A DNA stretch of 64,000 bases, from the NCBI RefSeq assembly GCF_022682495.2, contig NC_071391.1:16901680-16965679 (forward strand), read 5' to 3'. This document shows, piece by piece, positions 1 to 12,260 of this stretch. This DNA is from Desmodus rotundus. Its lineage: Eukaryota > Chordata > Mammalia > Chiroptera > Phyllostomidae. Below the pieces are notes generated by a model. The model did not search any database and was not told the DNA's origin. It was given only the letters and a program-made list of their open reading frames with translations. The position numbers were made by a program, and so were the translations under genes. Within the stretch, counting starts at the first letter, position 1; each line of letters opens with the position of its first letter.

Positions 1-1346
1 GAGCCGCATCCTCCCGCTTTCCTTCCTGGCCTTATTCCCCAAAGCACAGGCTTCTCCTGGAGGCCTGGTTATCTGCTCTTCTTTTCCACAGCTCCTTCCT
101 GAGTGTCCAGATGTCACAGTGACACCGACAAGCACTGACAGACTTGTAGGCTTCCCCTGGGAGCCTCTGTAGCCAGCTGGGCTCTGCCATTAACAATCAC
201 AGTGCAAGCACCCCGTGTTGGCTTTCGCCCACTGGTAACAAGTCAGACAGGCCCTTGCCTTGCAGCCAGACATCCCCTGGAGTTTGCACAGTGACACAAC
301 AGAACAGAATGCCTCTCTCTTGGCACAGCCTAATCACGCCAAAGGTCCTAACTAGCAAATTAGGATTCCTCGGGCCTTGAGCCAGTACAACCTATTTTTC
401 CCTGCTCACCCAGGGCATTAACCTGCCTGTCACATTCATATGCATATGATATTTCCACTTAAGTGTCAGGAAGATTCTTCAGGGACAGCTGAGTCAAACT
501 GAGGGGAAAGATGTCGAGTAGTTAATAGTTGAAATAGATTCTTGTTTACCCAGAGAGGTAGCAGATTTTGCTCTTAAAATCATGGAGAATCCTGTTGACA
601 CTGGGAATTGTTGATGCCATTGAGAACTTGATGTATTATGACCCAGGTAATGTGAGGTGTCGAATTATGGAGGCCTTAAAAGAAAATCTAACATCTTCAC
701 TCAAGATAATTGGAAAAACCTTCTTTGACACATTAATCTATGCCAGGAAATTTCTCTTTTTACCTGCATGTCACATGGAAGCACTTTAAGGTTCAGCATA
801 GACCCACCTGAGCTTGAATCTCTTTTTTTTTTCTCCTTTATGTGCCGCTTTATTTTTTCCCTTTTTGCTCAATCCTTCCACTGCGCCCCCTACTCCCCCG
901 GTCCCTGTCATCTTGCTCTCCATCTATGAATCTCCTTTCTGCCACTCCTAACAATGTATCCTTGGCTCAGATAGTTTAGCCCTTAAGCCTCTGGGAAATA
1001 TGGGTTATGCTTATCTTCAAAAGCTGTTTTGAGAATGAAAATTGATGGTGGTTGCCAAGAAGTTAGCAAACGCTTTGTCATCAAGATTGGCTCAAATATT
1101 ACCCCTTCAGCGGTCCTGCCAGACCACCTCATACTGCCCCTTCTCTGCCATCAAGTACTTTCTGGTTTCTGTTTATGTATTTCCCTGACTCCATCATTAA
1201 CAAAAATCATCTTGTTTTATGTCTGTGTTTGTTTGAGCCTGCTTGCTGTTCTCTCTCCATTTGGCACCTTTTTTGGTTCCTGGTGTTCAGTGCAGCACCT
1301 GGTACTAAGAGGCAATAGATAAAAACTATGACTGGCTAAATATGAT
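1..1346. other. Unrecognised non-coding DNA
   Basis: I see no gene and no repeat I can name here. Short open frames (for example 568-789 and 1029-1322, plus strand) have no recognisable domain, no clear splice context and no homology I can recall, and look like chance. A pyrimidine-rich run lies at about 816-905. The 3' edge is the start of an LTR. Confidence 0.6.
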
Positions 1347-1839
1347 TGTATTAGTTTCTCATGGCTGCTGTAACAAATTACCACGAATTTGGTGGCTTAC
1401 AACAACACAAATGTGTTCTGTTCAAGTTCTTCCAGCCAGAAGACCGAAATCAGTATCACTAAGCCAAAATCAAGGTAGAGGCAGGGCCACACTTAATCCA
1501 AGCCTGTAGGGAAAATTTTATTCTTTGTCTCTTTCAGCTTCTTGGGGCAGCTGGCCTTCCTTAGCTTGTAGCCACATCATCCCAACCTCTGCCTCCACGC
1601 TCACACTGTCTTCTCCTCTTATATCTACTCCAATCTCCCTCCGTCTCCCTCTTTTAAGGATACATGTGATGGCATTTAAGGGCCCATGGATGCTCTAGAA
1701 TAACCTGCCCATCTCAAGACCTGCACCATCATCCTTTCTGCAAGGCCTTTTGTTTGTAGCCATATAAGGCAACGTGTACAGGTGGCAAGGATTAGGATGT
1801 GGATACCCTTCGGGGAAGGGGTATGTTCCGTTTACCGCA
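1347..1839 (-). repeat. MLT1-type solo LTR (ERVL-MaLR), antisense
   Basis: The plus strand begins TGTATTAGTTTCTCATGGCT and ends near TTACCGCA, which is the reverse complement of an MLT1-class LTR. The 'gctgtaacaaattaccac' and 'ttggtggcttacaacaac' stretches are hallmarks. The ends are TG...CA. The flanking pentamers ATGAT (1342-1346) and ATGAC (1840-1844) look like a decayed 5-bp target duplication, so this is a nearly full-length solo LTR. The family is an old non-coding retroviral-like relic shared across placental mammals. The subfamily is not determined. Confidence 0.82.
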
Positions 1840-3499
1840 ATGACTATTTTTTAGCTGTGTTTAGCAACCCTTTCTTTTATCCTGCAAACCGTATCTTCTG
1901 ACTTTCTCTATGGCTGTTCATCAGTGCTGACCACTTTCTCCTTCCCAACCCTTCTTTTTTCTTCCCTTTGTGCCTCCTTTCTTCTTTCTCTGCTTTCTTC
2001 CTTTCTTCTTTACTACTCATAGGAACCACTGAAATTTAAATGGTCACCTAATTTCCTATTTGCTCTCAGTGTATTCCCACATGCGGTGTAAAATAAGGTA
2101 AGGTACAGTATGTCCAAGACAAAGCCCTCATTACATTTTCAGGGGAGTTGTGTGGACTTCCTTTTATTTCTCTTGACTTTAGGGCTATGATTGCTGTTTG
2201 TTTTCAGCCTTTCCTAGGCCTCCTCTTAATAATGCTCAGTGAATCCATAAGTACTTAACAAGGGCAACTGTGTTTTGGTGAAGAGTGCCAACATAATTAT
2301 AACACTAATCTAACAAGCCAATTGCTAGGTAATTATTCAGCTACCACCTGATAATTAACCCATATTGCCTGTATGATCAACCAACTAACATTTCAATTAG
2401 GACCTCATGTAGGATACTTAATGTCCTTGAAAACTGGAGCAAAATGCAAAAACCCACCTACCCCAAAGAGTCTTTACTACTACTTAACTTATTCATGATA
2501 TTTGATTTGATGCATAGGACTTCAGGTCATTTGGATGAGAGGTATCTCAGTTGATTTCAATTAATTTAGCACTTTTTAAATCGAGTAAGTAAACACAACA
2601 CGGAAGTAGGATGCAATCAGCATTGTAATATGGCAAAGTCTGTCTTTTCCACTTAGAGTGTGAAGCACTTTCTTCTTCTGGAATGATGGCAAGGAACTCC
2701 TACGTAGTAATCTGATTTGTCCCAATGTAAATGTTTTCCATACTTCATGTGTCCTCTGGCCAGGATTTCTGGGAAGGTGCAATCCTTTGGTGACAGCTAA
2801 TTAAGTCTGCAAAAGTTTCTGAAAGGCAGCTTAGTGTCACTCAACAGGACTAAGCTGAATTGGATTTGTCTGTCTAAACACAGGGCTTAAAATGAAAGTG
2901 CTAATCAAGCATCTTTTAGGCAAGCACCTCTTTCTCCTGTTTATTTTTGTCTGTGGGAAGCTCAAACTGCGAAAAGCAAAACTGAAGAATTGTTTGTTCC
3001 CTGATGAAATGTCAGAGGCCCTGAAGCTGCTCTCTTATTAATCCAGTGGACTTCTTTCCATTATAATGGACTTACTTGGGACAGTAGACAGTGAAAATGG
3101 GCAGCACAAAAAACAAACCTTAGTCCAAGGCAGTTTTATTGAACATGGAAGAAATGGAGGCTTTAGTTTGCTGGAACAGAGTCTGAGAAGGATGGGGAGA
3201 TCTTTAGCCAGTTCCTGACTAGGGCCTTTGATCAAAGGGATGAAAGTGCTTTGTTAAGGTCACAGATACTTTTAAGGAAAATGTGAACTAAAGGTTATTA
3301 TCCAGGTATATGTAGCTTGGCAAGCAGAAAATAATAGTATACAGCATCGCAAGCCAAACAGTAAGTGACATCAAAAACAAATTACAGAAGACTATCGTTA
3401 AACACATCTGGAACAGATACAGAATTTTAGGCCAAGAAAGGTGATTTTGTGCATTTTGCACAACTTCTCTGAGCCCCAGTTTCCCTGGCATGGATTCTA
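1840..3499. other. Unrecognised non-coding DNA with CT-rich patch
   Basis: There is nothing I can name apart from a TTCC/CT-rich pyrimidine patch at about 1940-2015. The short antisense open frames at 2576-2782, 3038-3235 and 3288-3548 show no family features. Confidence 0.55.
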
Positions 3500-3728
3500 G
3501 AACTATCAGGTTCTGGACTATCAGGTTCAAATCCCAGCTCTGCCTCATACTAACTGAACAAATAGTTCAACCTTAGAGTTCCCACATTGATAAAATGTAG
3601 ATACAATAAGTACCTATCTCACCAGTTACTATGAGAAATAAATTAATGTGTGAAAGGTTAATACATATGACCCAGTTAGAAAAGAGTTTCAATAAAAGTA
3701 CTCAATAAACGTTAGCTGTCATTGTCCT
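3500..3728 (+). repeat. MIR SINE fragment
   Basis: The segment contains the MIR core 'caggttcaaatcccagctct', then a degenerate 'acctatctcaccagttact', and a tail resembling 'tcaataaacgttagctgtca'. This is the order of the tRNA-derived mammalian-wide MIR on the plus strand. A small direct duplication of 'tatcaggttc' lies just before the core. Confidence 0.8.
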
Positions 3729-5384
3729 TGTTATAATTCCCTCACCTGTCAAAGAGGGAAAAATTTCTACCTCCCTAAACTGTGACGTATCTGAAATATT
3801 GATCCAACTGTCTGTCATAGAGTAAGAGCTTAATTCAGGACTTGTTCTTCATGTACTGACACCTGGGTACATTTGTCCCTCTTCATATATGCAACTTGCT
3901 CCTAATTTTGCATCATCAAAGAAGTCAATTCCCAGAGAGAGTATGAATAATTCTACAGGTGGAAACATATGTACAGCTGTACTGTTTTGTTGTTATTGTT
4001 TTCAGTTCTCTATCTGCCTTTCCGAAAGGGCTTTTCCTTATAAGCTTCCCAGAAAAGTCAACTGAAACAGTGATCTAGCATTACCTTAAAATACCTAAAG
4101 CCCTAAGACTCTGCATTATAACATAGGTAGACAGATAAAATATATGTCTATAGTTTAAGTTAAGGTTGAAGAGAGAAGATTTCTCCAGTTGCTATAACTC
4201 AAAATCTACACTGAAACTCCCATTTGCATCCCCCAAAGAGTTGCTGATGGGCTGGAAAAGCAGATTGGCGAGCAAAGCAAGACAGAGGTAGACAGAGCTG
4301 ATTTATCCCTCTCTGTTTGCTATAGTCTGAAAAGCATCATGACTTCTCCAGCCCTCAGGATTGGTTCCAAAAGAGGCACCAGATAGCTGTGGAGGTCCGA
4401 AAGAGACTCTAACTAAGCTCCCCTGGAAGAGTCAGAAGAGAAATGTTTGAATAGTCTTGAATGACTCCAAGTTCAGAAGAGAGAGGATATAAGCGTTTAG
4501 CAATGAGAACAACAAATTCAAAGCATGGAGGGTACAGCGATGTCTTCCTTTATTCCACCTTGACCTAGGAGAACTTATTGTTATCATATTTCTAAATGAA
4601 GTGGGAGGGAAGGACATACACAGGTGGTCCAGGAAAGACACAGACAGCCATTCCTGAAAGGAAGTCCCAATGGATTATACAGATGTCAGTGAATTAGATG
4701 GATGCCTCGAGAAACAGTTTCTACACAGCCCACTCCCAGGCACTTATATTCTAACCTCGCGTACAGACAAATGAGAACAATTATGGGTGATAGGTATTAA
4801 GAAGAAAAAATACAGCATAACAAGAACCTAACCTAGTCTATAAGTCAGGCAAAGCCTATCTGAAATAATTCACTTAAATTGAGAGGCTTGAATGGAGAGA
4901 AAAGTTAAAGAAAATTTTGTTTTCCCATTAATTCACTTGGATGATATTTCTGTACACATGGTCACAACTTAGGCATTATATGTGTGCATCTGAATGTCAC
5001 ACGGGTGTACATACATGTACTTTTTTAATTTGAGAAATAAATTTCACATTGTAAATCTAGTTTTGGTAGGAAAACCTCTCAAAAGTTGGCATCCATGGAG
5101 AGCTATAAAACTGAACGTAGACTTTCCTGAAATGTTGATTATAAATTTCTAGAAGAGGACTCTGAAGTTTCATTCAACACTAAAATTTTATAATTCCTTA
5201 TTTAGTATAAAAAAGTGATAATCACTTATGTGCATTTATATATCATTTTATAGGAAATGTGTGTATTCCTTAGCTCAATTATTTCTTGAAATCCTCACAC
5301 CATTAATACACATACAGATTTCTGCTAAGTTTTCAGGAATGGCCAATAGCTCTTCACTTAAACAATTGGAGACAACAGAGCAGA
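3729..5384. other. Unrecognised non-coding DNA
   Basis: No gene or repeat is recognised. Composition is ordinary, and the only open frame above 60 codons (4432-4641, minus) has no features of a known protein. Confidence 0.55.
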
Positions 5385-5705
5385 ATTATTTGGCATATAA
5401 ATGACTCTAGGGTTGGACTGCATGGGGTGAACCCAGGCTCAGACACATTGTCATAAAATTCGTGCACCATAGTTTCCTCATTGTATAAAGGAAACAAACG
5501 GGTAGTGAACTGTAAGAGAATCCAGGTAGAGCTGTTCATCCATTACCTGTGCCAGGTAATATGTTCAATCCCCATTCCCACTCTGAGCCAAGCATCTCTC
5601 TTTCCTCCACAGATGAGGAAATTGAAGGTCATAAGTTGTTCAACTTTGGAAACTTGTTCAAGGTCACAGGGTACAAGAAAAGGGATGCAAAATGAAGTCC
5701 TTTGA
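5385..5705. repeat. Two MIR-like fragments in opposite orientation
   Basis: 5385-5520 reads like a plus-strand MIR ('tagtttcctcattgtataaa' corresponds to the MIR phrase for 'cctcatctgtaaaa'). 5545-5700 reads like a minus-strand MIR ('cagatgaggaaattgaaggt' then 'ttgttcaaggtcacaggg'). Both are old and diverged, and the boundaries are approximate. Confidence 0.55.
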
Positions 5706-7150
5706 GTCCACGGGCATGGCTTCTTCTTTAGAAGAACAGCTTTGCCCATCACAGACGTATGATGGTGTCTGAGAAGATCAGGCATGCACATGGCAAGTCC
5801 CCAGCATGGGTGTCACTGCACGCTCTTTGTACTCTGTGGTGCTTTGCTGGATTAGATGGAAAAGAAAACCTGTCTTCTTGTCCTGAAACTTTAAAATCCC
5901 CCAAGTTCTCAGCTACAACATTATGCTACAATAGTATGCCTTGATCTACTTATACAGTGTGCCCAGTAATTTGTTACTGATAATAGAGCAGTAAAGTTTG
6001 TGGATATCCTACATTGTTTTAAAGGAAGCAGATTCAACGTTATCCACATAATAACCTTTCTCTCTCTCATCTGCATTCAGATATACTTTCTTGAGTGGTT
6101 GCAGAAGGGTGGTGTTAGAGCTAATTCGGGAAATTGCAAATGAGTGCCACATACACAGATGACAGCTGTCAGGTGTGTCTGATAGAGGGGGGAAAGCACA
6201 GAGGCTTGAAGGTGGTGAAAAGGGAGCTAACCTATTAGTGGCTCGGGCTACCACCCAAGGAGTACTTTTCAGTACTTTTCTTTGCTCTTAGGGATTAGTG
6301 CCTCTCCTGCCCCCCACCTTTCCTGTTGCTGGGTTAATGGGAACCCTCAGAAAAGCCATGGCCGGGGGCTGCTTACTCTGATCAGGCTGTTACCAAAGTC
6401 TCCCAGAATGATGTCCTTGTCAAAGCTCAGCAAGAGGGGCACTCCCTGAGGACTCCTACATCTGCACCCCCTGCCCCCCACTGGCCCCCATTGACTCCCT
6501 GCAACCTGACCTGCAATGGCAAAAGCCTCTGGAAAAACAGCGGGGGTGAGGGGAGGAAAACAGAGTGTTATGCAATGTGTACCAGCTCAGCTCCTTGAAA
6601 TCCTGCTCACAGGTTTCCAGAAGGAGATTGAAGTGACAAGGAGGAGGCTGCTCTGACAGGTATCCAGGAGGTGCTTTGATGGTGACTGACAACTTGTTAT
6701 GCAGAGGCTTAATTGAACCCGATGGCCTCATAAATGAAAGCCAAGTGCTCCAAGCCAAAGGGAGAGGAAGTGGCTGTTGGGCTTACTGTCTTCATTTCCC
6801 CAACAGTGGTCGACAAATTGCCATTTTAAAGGGGCACCTCCTGCCAAGGACGTTCCTGGGCTTTGCTGTTCCCATAATTAATTTGTGAACTTAGAGCCTC
6901 TGGCATTTACTTTCCAAGGTTCTCTGCAAGAAGCAAGTTATGTTAAATAAGACAGTAAGGCTAAGGGCATTGACTGTAGCTGCTTTAAGGGGCTGTGTAC
7001 AAAGAATAACCCAGATCAACAAGGCATCCCAGCTTCCTGAGCCACAGCCTTCCTGCAGAGGCAGCTCCCAGGAATTAGGGGCTGCAGGGAGATCTGGGAG
7101 TAATCCTTTCCTCTCTGACAGGAATAGCTGCCCTGGATTTATTAAACAAC
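5706..7150. other. Unrecognised non-coding DNA
   Basis: This stretch is moderately GC-richer than the window average between about 6290 and 6900. Open frames at 6009-6254, 6456-6758 (minus) and 6676-6888, 6940-7272 (plus) overlap on both strands, carry no domain I recognise and look like chance. Confidence 0.5.
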
Positions 7151-7154
7151 TGCT

Positions 7155-7330
7155 AGAATTGTGTCCGGTAAATGATCTTTACTCCCCATCACAAAACTGG
7201 AACCTGATCATTCTTATCCCCATTTTAGAGGTGAGGAAACTCACCCATAGCTTAGACACCCAAGGATATTGAACAGTGGGAGGGGGACTTGAACCCTCAC
7301 CTGTTTGAGTTCCAAAGCTGTGGTACCTGT
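7155..7330 (-). repeat. MIR SINE fragment, antisense
   Basis: 'atccccattttagaggtgag' followed by 'gaaactcacccatagc' and 'gacttgaaccctcacctg' is the reverse complement order of MIR, diverged but clear. Confidence 0.75.
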
Positions 7331-7689
7331 GCTGCAGAAGCCTGACAACATTTCTAAAGTATTTGGCTGAGGATTCTGAGAAAAGGTGTTAATGGGGACC
7401 CAGAGACTCCAGTGATCACCTCAATATCAGTAACTATAAGGATGACGGTGAGGAGGAAGATGAGCTGAGCAATGACAGTGAAGTAGCATGTTTTGAGATA
7501 GCAGCTCAAGTTTGTTTGCTTTATTCTTCCTGAATTTCTCTTTCCTTCACCCCTGTTCTAGCAGAGAGTATCTCCTGTGTTTTTTCCTCAATCAGGAGAA
7601 GCTGCTGTGCTGAAAGCAGACGTTTTTGTACCTATGAGTGGGTACAGGGGTAAACAGGGTAGTTGGCTCTTAAACCTGTAAGTACAAAA

Positions 7690-8356
7690 TTAAGACACAG
7701 AAAAAAATGTCTTAGTGTACACGAAAAAGGGACCACACACCGAATCTGCCAAGCTCAGGGGAACCTGATGGCAGGCCCTATAAACTCAGAGACTGAAAGA
7801 AACCACACTGATGGTCAGAATGTGCACATTCCTGACTGAAAGCAAATCATGGTGGGAGCCACATCCTAGGCCTGTAGCTTCCTTGGCAAAGGTCAGTCTT
7901 TACGTTAACTGAGCCCGTCTATTGCCTTTTTGCATCTGAGATAGCAGACCTTTTTAACGTCAGAGTAACTCCCTTTTCCTGACCCACTCAGAGCATAGCC
8001 ACCACAGCAGAGCATGAGACTACAGAACCCTCGCTTGTATTTTTTCCCTGAATACCATCACTATGTGCTATAAATGTTAATTATTAACCATCCTGTACCT
8101 ACCAATGTAAAAAGTATGTCTCTACATTTTACTCTTTATCCAATCCCAGAGGTTTCCCCATTTTACTTTTCCTGCCCCCTTAACCTACCACCAATGGATT
8201 TAATGTGACCCTCCTTATGCCTTCTCCTTTGATTTTAGTGTATAAAATAAACAGCAAAACTGCCATTGAAAGGAGCATTTTTTCAATCCATTGAGATTTT
8301 GCTTCCTGGCAGTTGTGGTTAGTTTGGCTCAAATAAAGTCATAAAAATTTTCTACA
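7690..8356 (+). repeat. LTR-like segment with TATA box and polyadenylation signal
   Basis: This segment has the layout of a retroviral-type LTR. A TATA-like element 'tataaaataa' lies at 8241-8250, a polyadenylation signal AATAAA at 8332-8337, and a terminal 'tctaca' at 8351-8356. The spacing of roughly 90 bp between TATA and AATAAA suits a short R region. The 5' limit is not visible and I saw no target duplication, so extent and family are uncertain. It could also be an unrelated old repeat. Confidence 0.45.
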
Positions 8357-9546
8357 GGTTTGGACATTTGTTACGTCAGCAATAGAAATGGAGGGTGGGA
8401 GAAACCACTCCAACGAAGTAAGGAAATGAGAGAAGAGAGAAAGCAGAGGGTCACTGCCTCAGGACGGTGTGATGGTGGGGGTGGTGCGGTAAGGTGGCGT
8501 GGCGGTGAGGGGACAGTGAGACTCCAGGGAAGAAATGGCCCCTAGGTAGTAGTAAATGAGGCAGCCTGAAGTCGTATTGAAAGCTGTATCTTCTTAAGTA
8601 ACGTCCCCTAAATACAAAGCAAAGATGTCTTCACTGAGCAACAATTAGGAGCATTAACTTCATTTACTAGATGGACTTGCAGAGTAGGAAGAATTTGGAG
8701 AGAAGTGATAGTGCAAACATTTTTGGGAAGAAAGTTTCAGATATTCTGTAGGCTCCAGCTTCTTCATTAAAAATGGAAAAATAATTCTGCTTTATGGATC
8801 AGTACTTCATTGATTTCACAAATATTTATTAAACATCAATATTTGTTGATTCACTAGTTACTGTGATGTGATGGGTAGAAATAAAACAGAGAAAGAAAAA
8901 TCGCTCATCTCATGGAGTGTATTGACTGGTGAGCCAGACAATATTCATAACACAAAATATTCACAATAATTAAATAAATGTATAATTAAAAACTTGATTT
9001 GTTATAAAATATTAAAAGAAATAGTGCATGCAATATATTTAGCCTATATTTAGCTAAATTATTAATACTTTTTACATATTAATGCTCAACAAATGGTGAT
9101 GGTAGACAGGACAGTATACAGTTATGATTCTCAGGATGAAATTCTTGCACAAGTCCAAGTTTGCCTCTGGCTTAGGATTTTTTCACCTCTCTCTTTCTCC
9201 CTCTTTCATACACACGTACACTTTCAATTTGCTTCAGGTGAGCATAACCACACAACTGGTGGTGAGTTAATTAATCATGAACTACATGTTCTTAGTAATC
9301 TGTGGTTGTCTCTCCAGTTGCCTCACCGAGAGCACCTGTACCAAACAGGATGATGGTCCTCAGGGAAGAAGGCGTCTATGTAAAGACATCATTCTGCTTT
9401 TTCATTCTGAGCTGAGGGATCAGTAAGGAAGAGAGTCGCTATAGGAGCAGTGTATTGTCTATCAGGTCTCTCAAATTTTTTAGCATTTGTGTTTAATGGA
9501 ACCCATTGGGCTCGTAGGTTCCCAGTGACTAGTCTCGTGGAATATA
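8357..9546. other. Non-coding DNA: G-rich patch, old repeat, AT-rich tract
   Basis: A GGTGG-rich patch sits at about 8466-8530. 8810-8960 resembles a widespread old mammalian repeat ('atttattaaacatcaatatt' ... 'atctcatggagtgtattgac' ... 'acaatattcataac'), whose family I cannot fix (L2-group-like). 8960-9090 is very AT-rich. No gene is seen. Confidence 0.5.
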
Positions 9547-9554
9547 GATTATAC
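9547..9554. repeat. Left 8-bp target site duplication of the hAT element
   Basis: GATTATAC directly abuts the CAG that opens the transposon. It pairs with GATTATAT at 12261-12268 (7 of 8 identical). Eight-base duplications are the signature of hAT insertion. Confidence 0.85.
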
Positions 9555-9742
9555 CAGAGGTCCCCATCCTTTCTGGCACCAGGGACCAGTTTTATGGAAG
9601 ACAATTTTTCCACGAACCAGGTGGAGAGGGGGGATGGTTTGGGGATGATTCAAGTGCGTTACATTTATTGTGTACTTTATTTCTTTTATTATTACATCAT
9701 AATATATAATTAAATAATTATACAACTTTCCATAATGCAGAA

Positions 9743-11631
9743 TTAGTAGGAGCCCTGAACTTGTTTACCTGTAACTAGAGGATCCCACCTGGGGGAGATG
9801 AGAGACAGTGACACCCGAAGTGTGTTGCTTATGTCCAGTCTACTCCATAATCTCATTTTGGTTGCTGTAACTGCTAAAAACCTTGCTTCAGAAAGATAGG
9901 ATGCTGGAAATGCAAGCAGACTTTTCAGTGCGTTTGTAGCAACCTCAGGATATTCTACCTTGACTTTAATCCAGAACGCATAGAGATTTGAAGTTGTCTC
10001 AAACATACTTTTGAGGACACCGTCATTTGTGATCTCAGGTAGTTGATCGTCTTCTAGCATGGGCAAAGTCGATTCACTGGGCTTACTAACAAATAGGCCG
10101 AGAATCCATTCCTTCCTTGTTTGGGGGTCTTTTGTGGTTGGGAGGTAATGCTCGAACTCTTCTGAAAGCTGAGATAGGCGATCGTGCACCAGCTGGGAGA
10201 GAGAAGGCCCTGGCCGAGTCTCTTTCAGAATCTCTGCTAATGTTTGAAAGAAGTCAACAATCCCAATGTTCACTCATCCCCGCGCCCCCATCATTCCAGT
10301 TTGGCTTTGAATGAAGCCACTTTATCTGCCGACTTGAACACAATTGTCATTTTCCCCTGAAGTGACAGACTGAGTTCATTGAGCAGGTTGAATATATCGG
10401 ACAAGTAAGCAAGTTTTGTGACCCATTCTGTATCACTGAAATGTGCTGCCAGTGGTGACTATTTTTCTAAAAGAAATCTCTGGAGCAGTTCTCATAAGTC
10501 AAAAACTCATGCTAGTGATCTACCTTTAGGAAGCCACCTCCCTTCTGTGCGTAAGAGACGATGTGTGTGCTCTGCGTCCATCTCCTCACGGAGCTGCGTG
10601 AACAGATGTAAGTTAAGGGCATGTACTTTAATGTGGTTGATATTTTAATCACATCCTGCAAAACGTTAAGTTCCGGTGACATTTTTTGGCTAGCCAACAT
10701 TTCACTGTGGATAATACAGTGTGTAGACTCACATTCAGAAGTGACCTCTTTGACCCAAGCAGTGAAACCAGAAAGCCATCCAGTCATGGCAGCTGCTCTG
10801 TCCATGCATATATGGCAAAAAATGACCAATTCAGTTTTCCTGGTATGTAATCGTTCAAAGATGTGAATAATTCTGCAGCCGTGGTGTTATTTAGCAACAG
10901 AAGTGCACATAACATATCCTCATGCACATCCTCCTGAAAAATATATCACACAAAAACAAGCATTGTTGCTCTGTTGTCAACATCGGTCAACTCCTCAACT
11001 TGGATTGAGTACCATGGTGACTCATTAATCCTCTCTAACGATTGTGCCTCAACATCCTCTGCTATTTCATCAACTCATCTAGTTATGGTGCTGGCCGAAA
11101 GAGGAACACGTGCTCCCTTTTGAACTGCAGCCTCTCCTAAAATTTCGCGACAAATATCCTTAGCAGCAGGCAGGATCAAGTCTTCACCAATAGTAAAGGG
11201 CTTCTTAGCTTTAGCAATGTGGTTGGCCACTAAGAATGATGCTTTCTGTGCAGACACATTTGACGAAGTGGTGGCCCTCAATAATTGCTTCTGTTCTTCA
11301 TGTTCACAGTTTTTCTTTTGAAAAACTCCAAAGACTTGTCTTTTAATGAAGGGTGCTTGGTCTCCATGAAGTGAAGCAGTTTCGAAGGCTTCATTTCTTC
11401 CTTGGATCGCCAGGTGCCACATGTTATACAACGTGGGCTTGGAGAATGTGAATCACCTGTTGCAATGAACATGTAATTTAAGTGAGACTCTTGGTGTTTT
11501 CTTTTAAACACAGCTTTCTTTTGGTTGGCAGTCATAGAGTGTTCTGCTGTCTCATCATTGGGTCCTTCCCCATTTTCAGAGAAGCTCGCCCACGACGTTT
11601 GTCTCTTACTCATTTTGGCTAGGGTTAGCAT
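9743..11631 (-). pseudogene. hAT transposase pseudogene (BED finger to hATC domain)
   Basis: Read from 11631 to 9743, this is a transposase of about 630 codons broken into different frames. The N-terminal piece (11631-11278, 117 aa) carries a BED-type zinc finger with C68, C71, H87 and H93. The next piece (11431-11075) is in another frame and continues 'AKKPFTIGEDLILPAA'. At about 10974-11021 the first catalytic acidic motif, usually DESTD, reads EELTD. The piece at 10829-10512 has 'CMDRAAAMTG', where relatives have C-x-D-G-A, so a conserved Gly is Arg. The C-terminal piece (10273-9743, 176 aa) holds the hATC dimerisation domain at about residues 100-157, with 'LDISNTLRVSL'. Domesticated relatives of this family include ZBED-type host proteins, but here several frameshifts plus two motif changes argue against any function. 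No restored protein is implied. Confidence 0.87.
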
Positions 11632-11973
11632 CTAGGCTTACCAAAACTGTGACGGAGGCAAGGGGGCAGTGTAGGAAAGAGGTACAGATGGAAGTAGTAA
11701 ATAAAATAGTGGGTGGGCCATATGTGGACTAAAATAAATGTTGGATTCTGACTTAAAGCCTGCTACCACATGCAGCTGTACAATTGAAGCACATCAACTC
11801 ACCTGCCACTATAAAGCCTGCCACTAGATAAAGCTTAATTGTCACTTGCCACTCACTGATAGGGTTTTGATACGAGTCTGCAAGCAATGGATTTATTATG
11901 GTCTCTGTGCAATCAATCCTCTCTGCTAATGATACCCGTATTTGCAGCTGCTCCCCAGCTCTAGCGTCACCAC

Positions 11974-12113
11974 CTCAGCTCCACCTCAGATCATCAGACA
12001 TTAGATTCTCATAAGGAGTGCAAAACCTAGACCCCTTGCATGCACAGTTGAGAGTAGGGTTCGTGCTCCTATGAGAATCTAATGTCCCTGCTAATCTGAC
12101 GGAAGGTGGAGCT
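11974..12113. repeat. Subterminal hairpin inside the hAT element
   Basis: The arm at 11974-12020 ('agacattagattctcataag' in its centre) is the reverse complement of the arm at 12065-12113 ('atgagaatctaatgtccctg'), with a loop of roughly 45 bp. It lies between the element's 5' terminal repeat and the transposase start. Subterminal repeats in hAT elements usually bind transposase, and that role is inferred here. Confidence 0.8.
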
Positions 12114-12260
12114 CAGGCAGTAACACGAGAGATAGAGAGAGGCTGTAAATACAGATGAAGCTTCGCTCACTCCCCCACTGTTCACCTCCTGCTGTGTGGC
12201 CCAGTTCCTAACAGGCCATGAACCAACAGCGGTCCATGGCCCAGGGGTTGGGGACCCCTG

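Larger units (their letters stand above)
9555..12260 (-). mobile_element. hAT (Charlie/Buster-like) DNA transposon, near full length, inactive
   Basis: The element runs from CAGAGGTCCCCATCC at 9555 to GGGGACCCCTG ending at 12260. The ends are inverted repeats of each other with few mismatches. It is 2706 bp long, lies inside an 8-bp target duplication, and its transposase reads on the minus strand, so the element's 5' end is at 12260. It contains a subterminal hairpin near its 5' end and a broken transposase. I recognise the terminal sequence from an old family present in many placental mammals ('ggggttggggacccctg' with 'ctaacaggccatgaac'), of the hAT-Charlie class. I cannot fix the RepeatMasker name. 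Frameshifts and catalytic substitutions show that it is a fossil. Confidence 0.88.
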
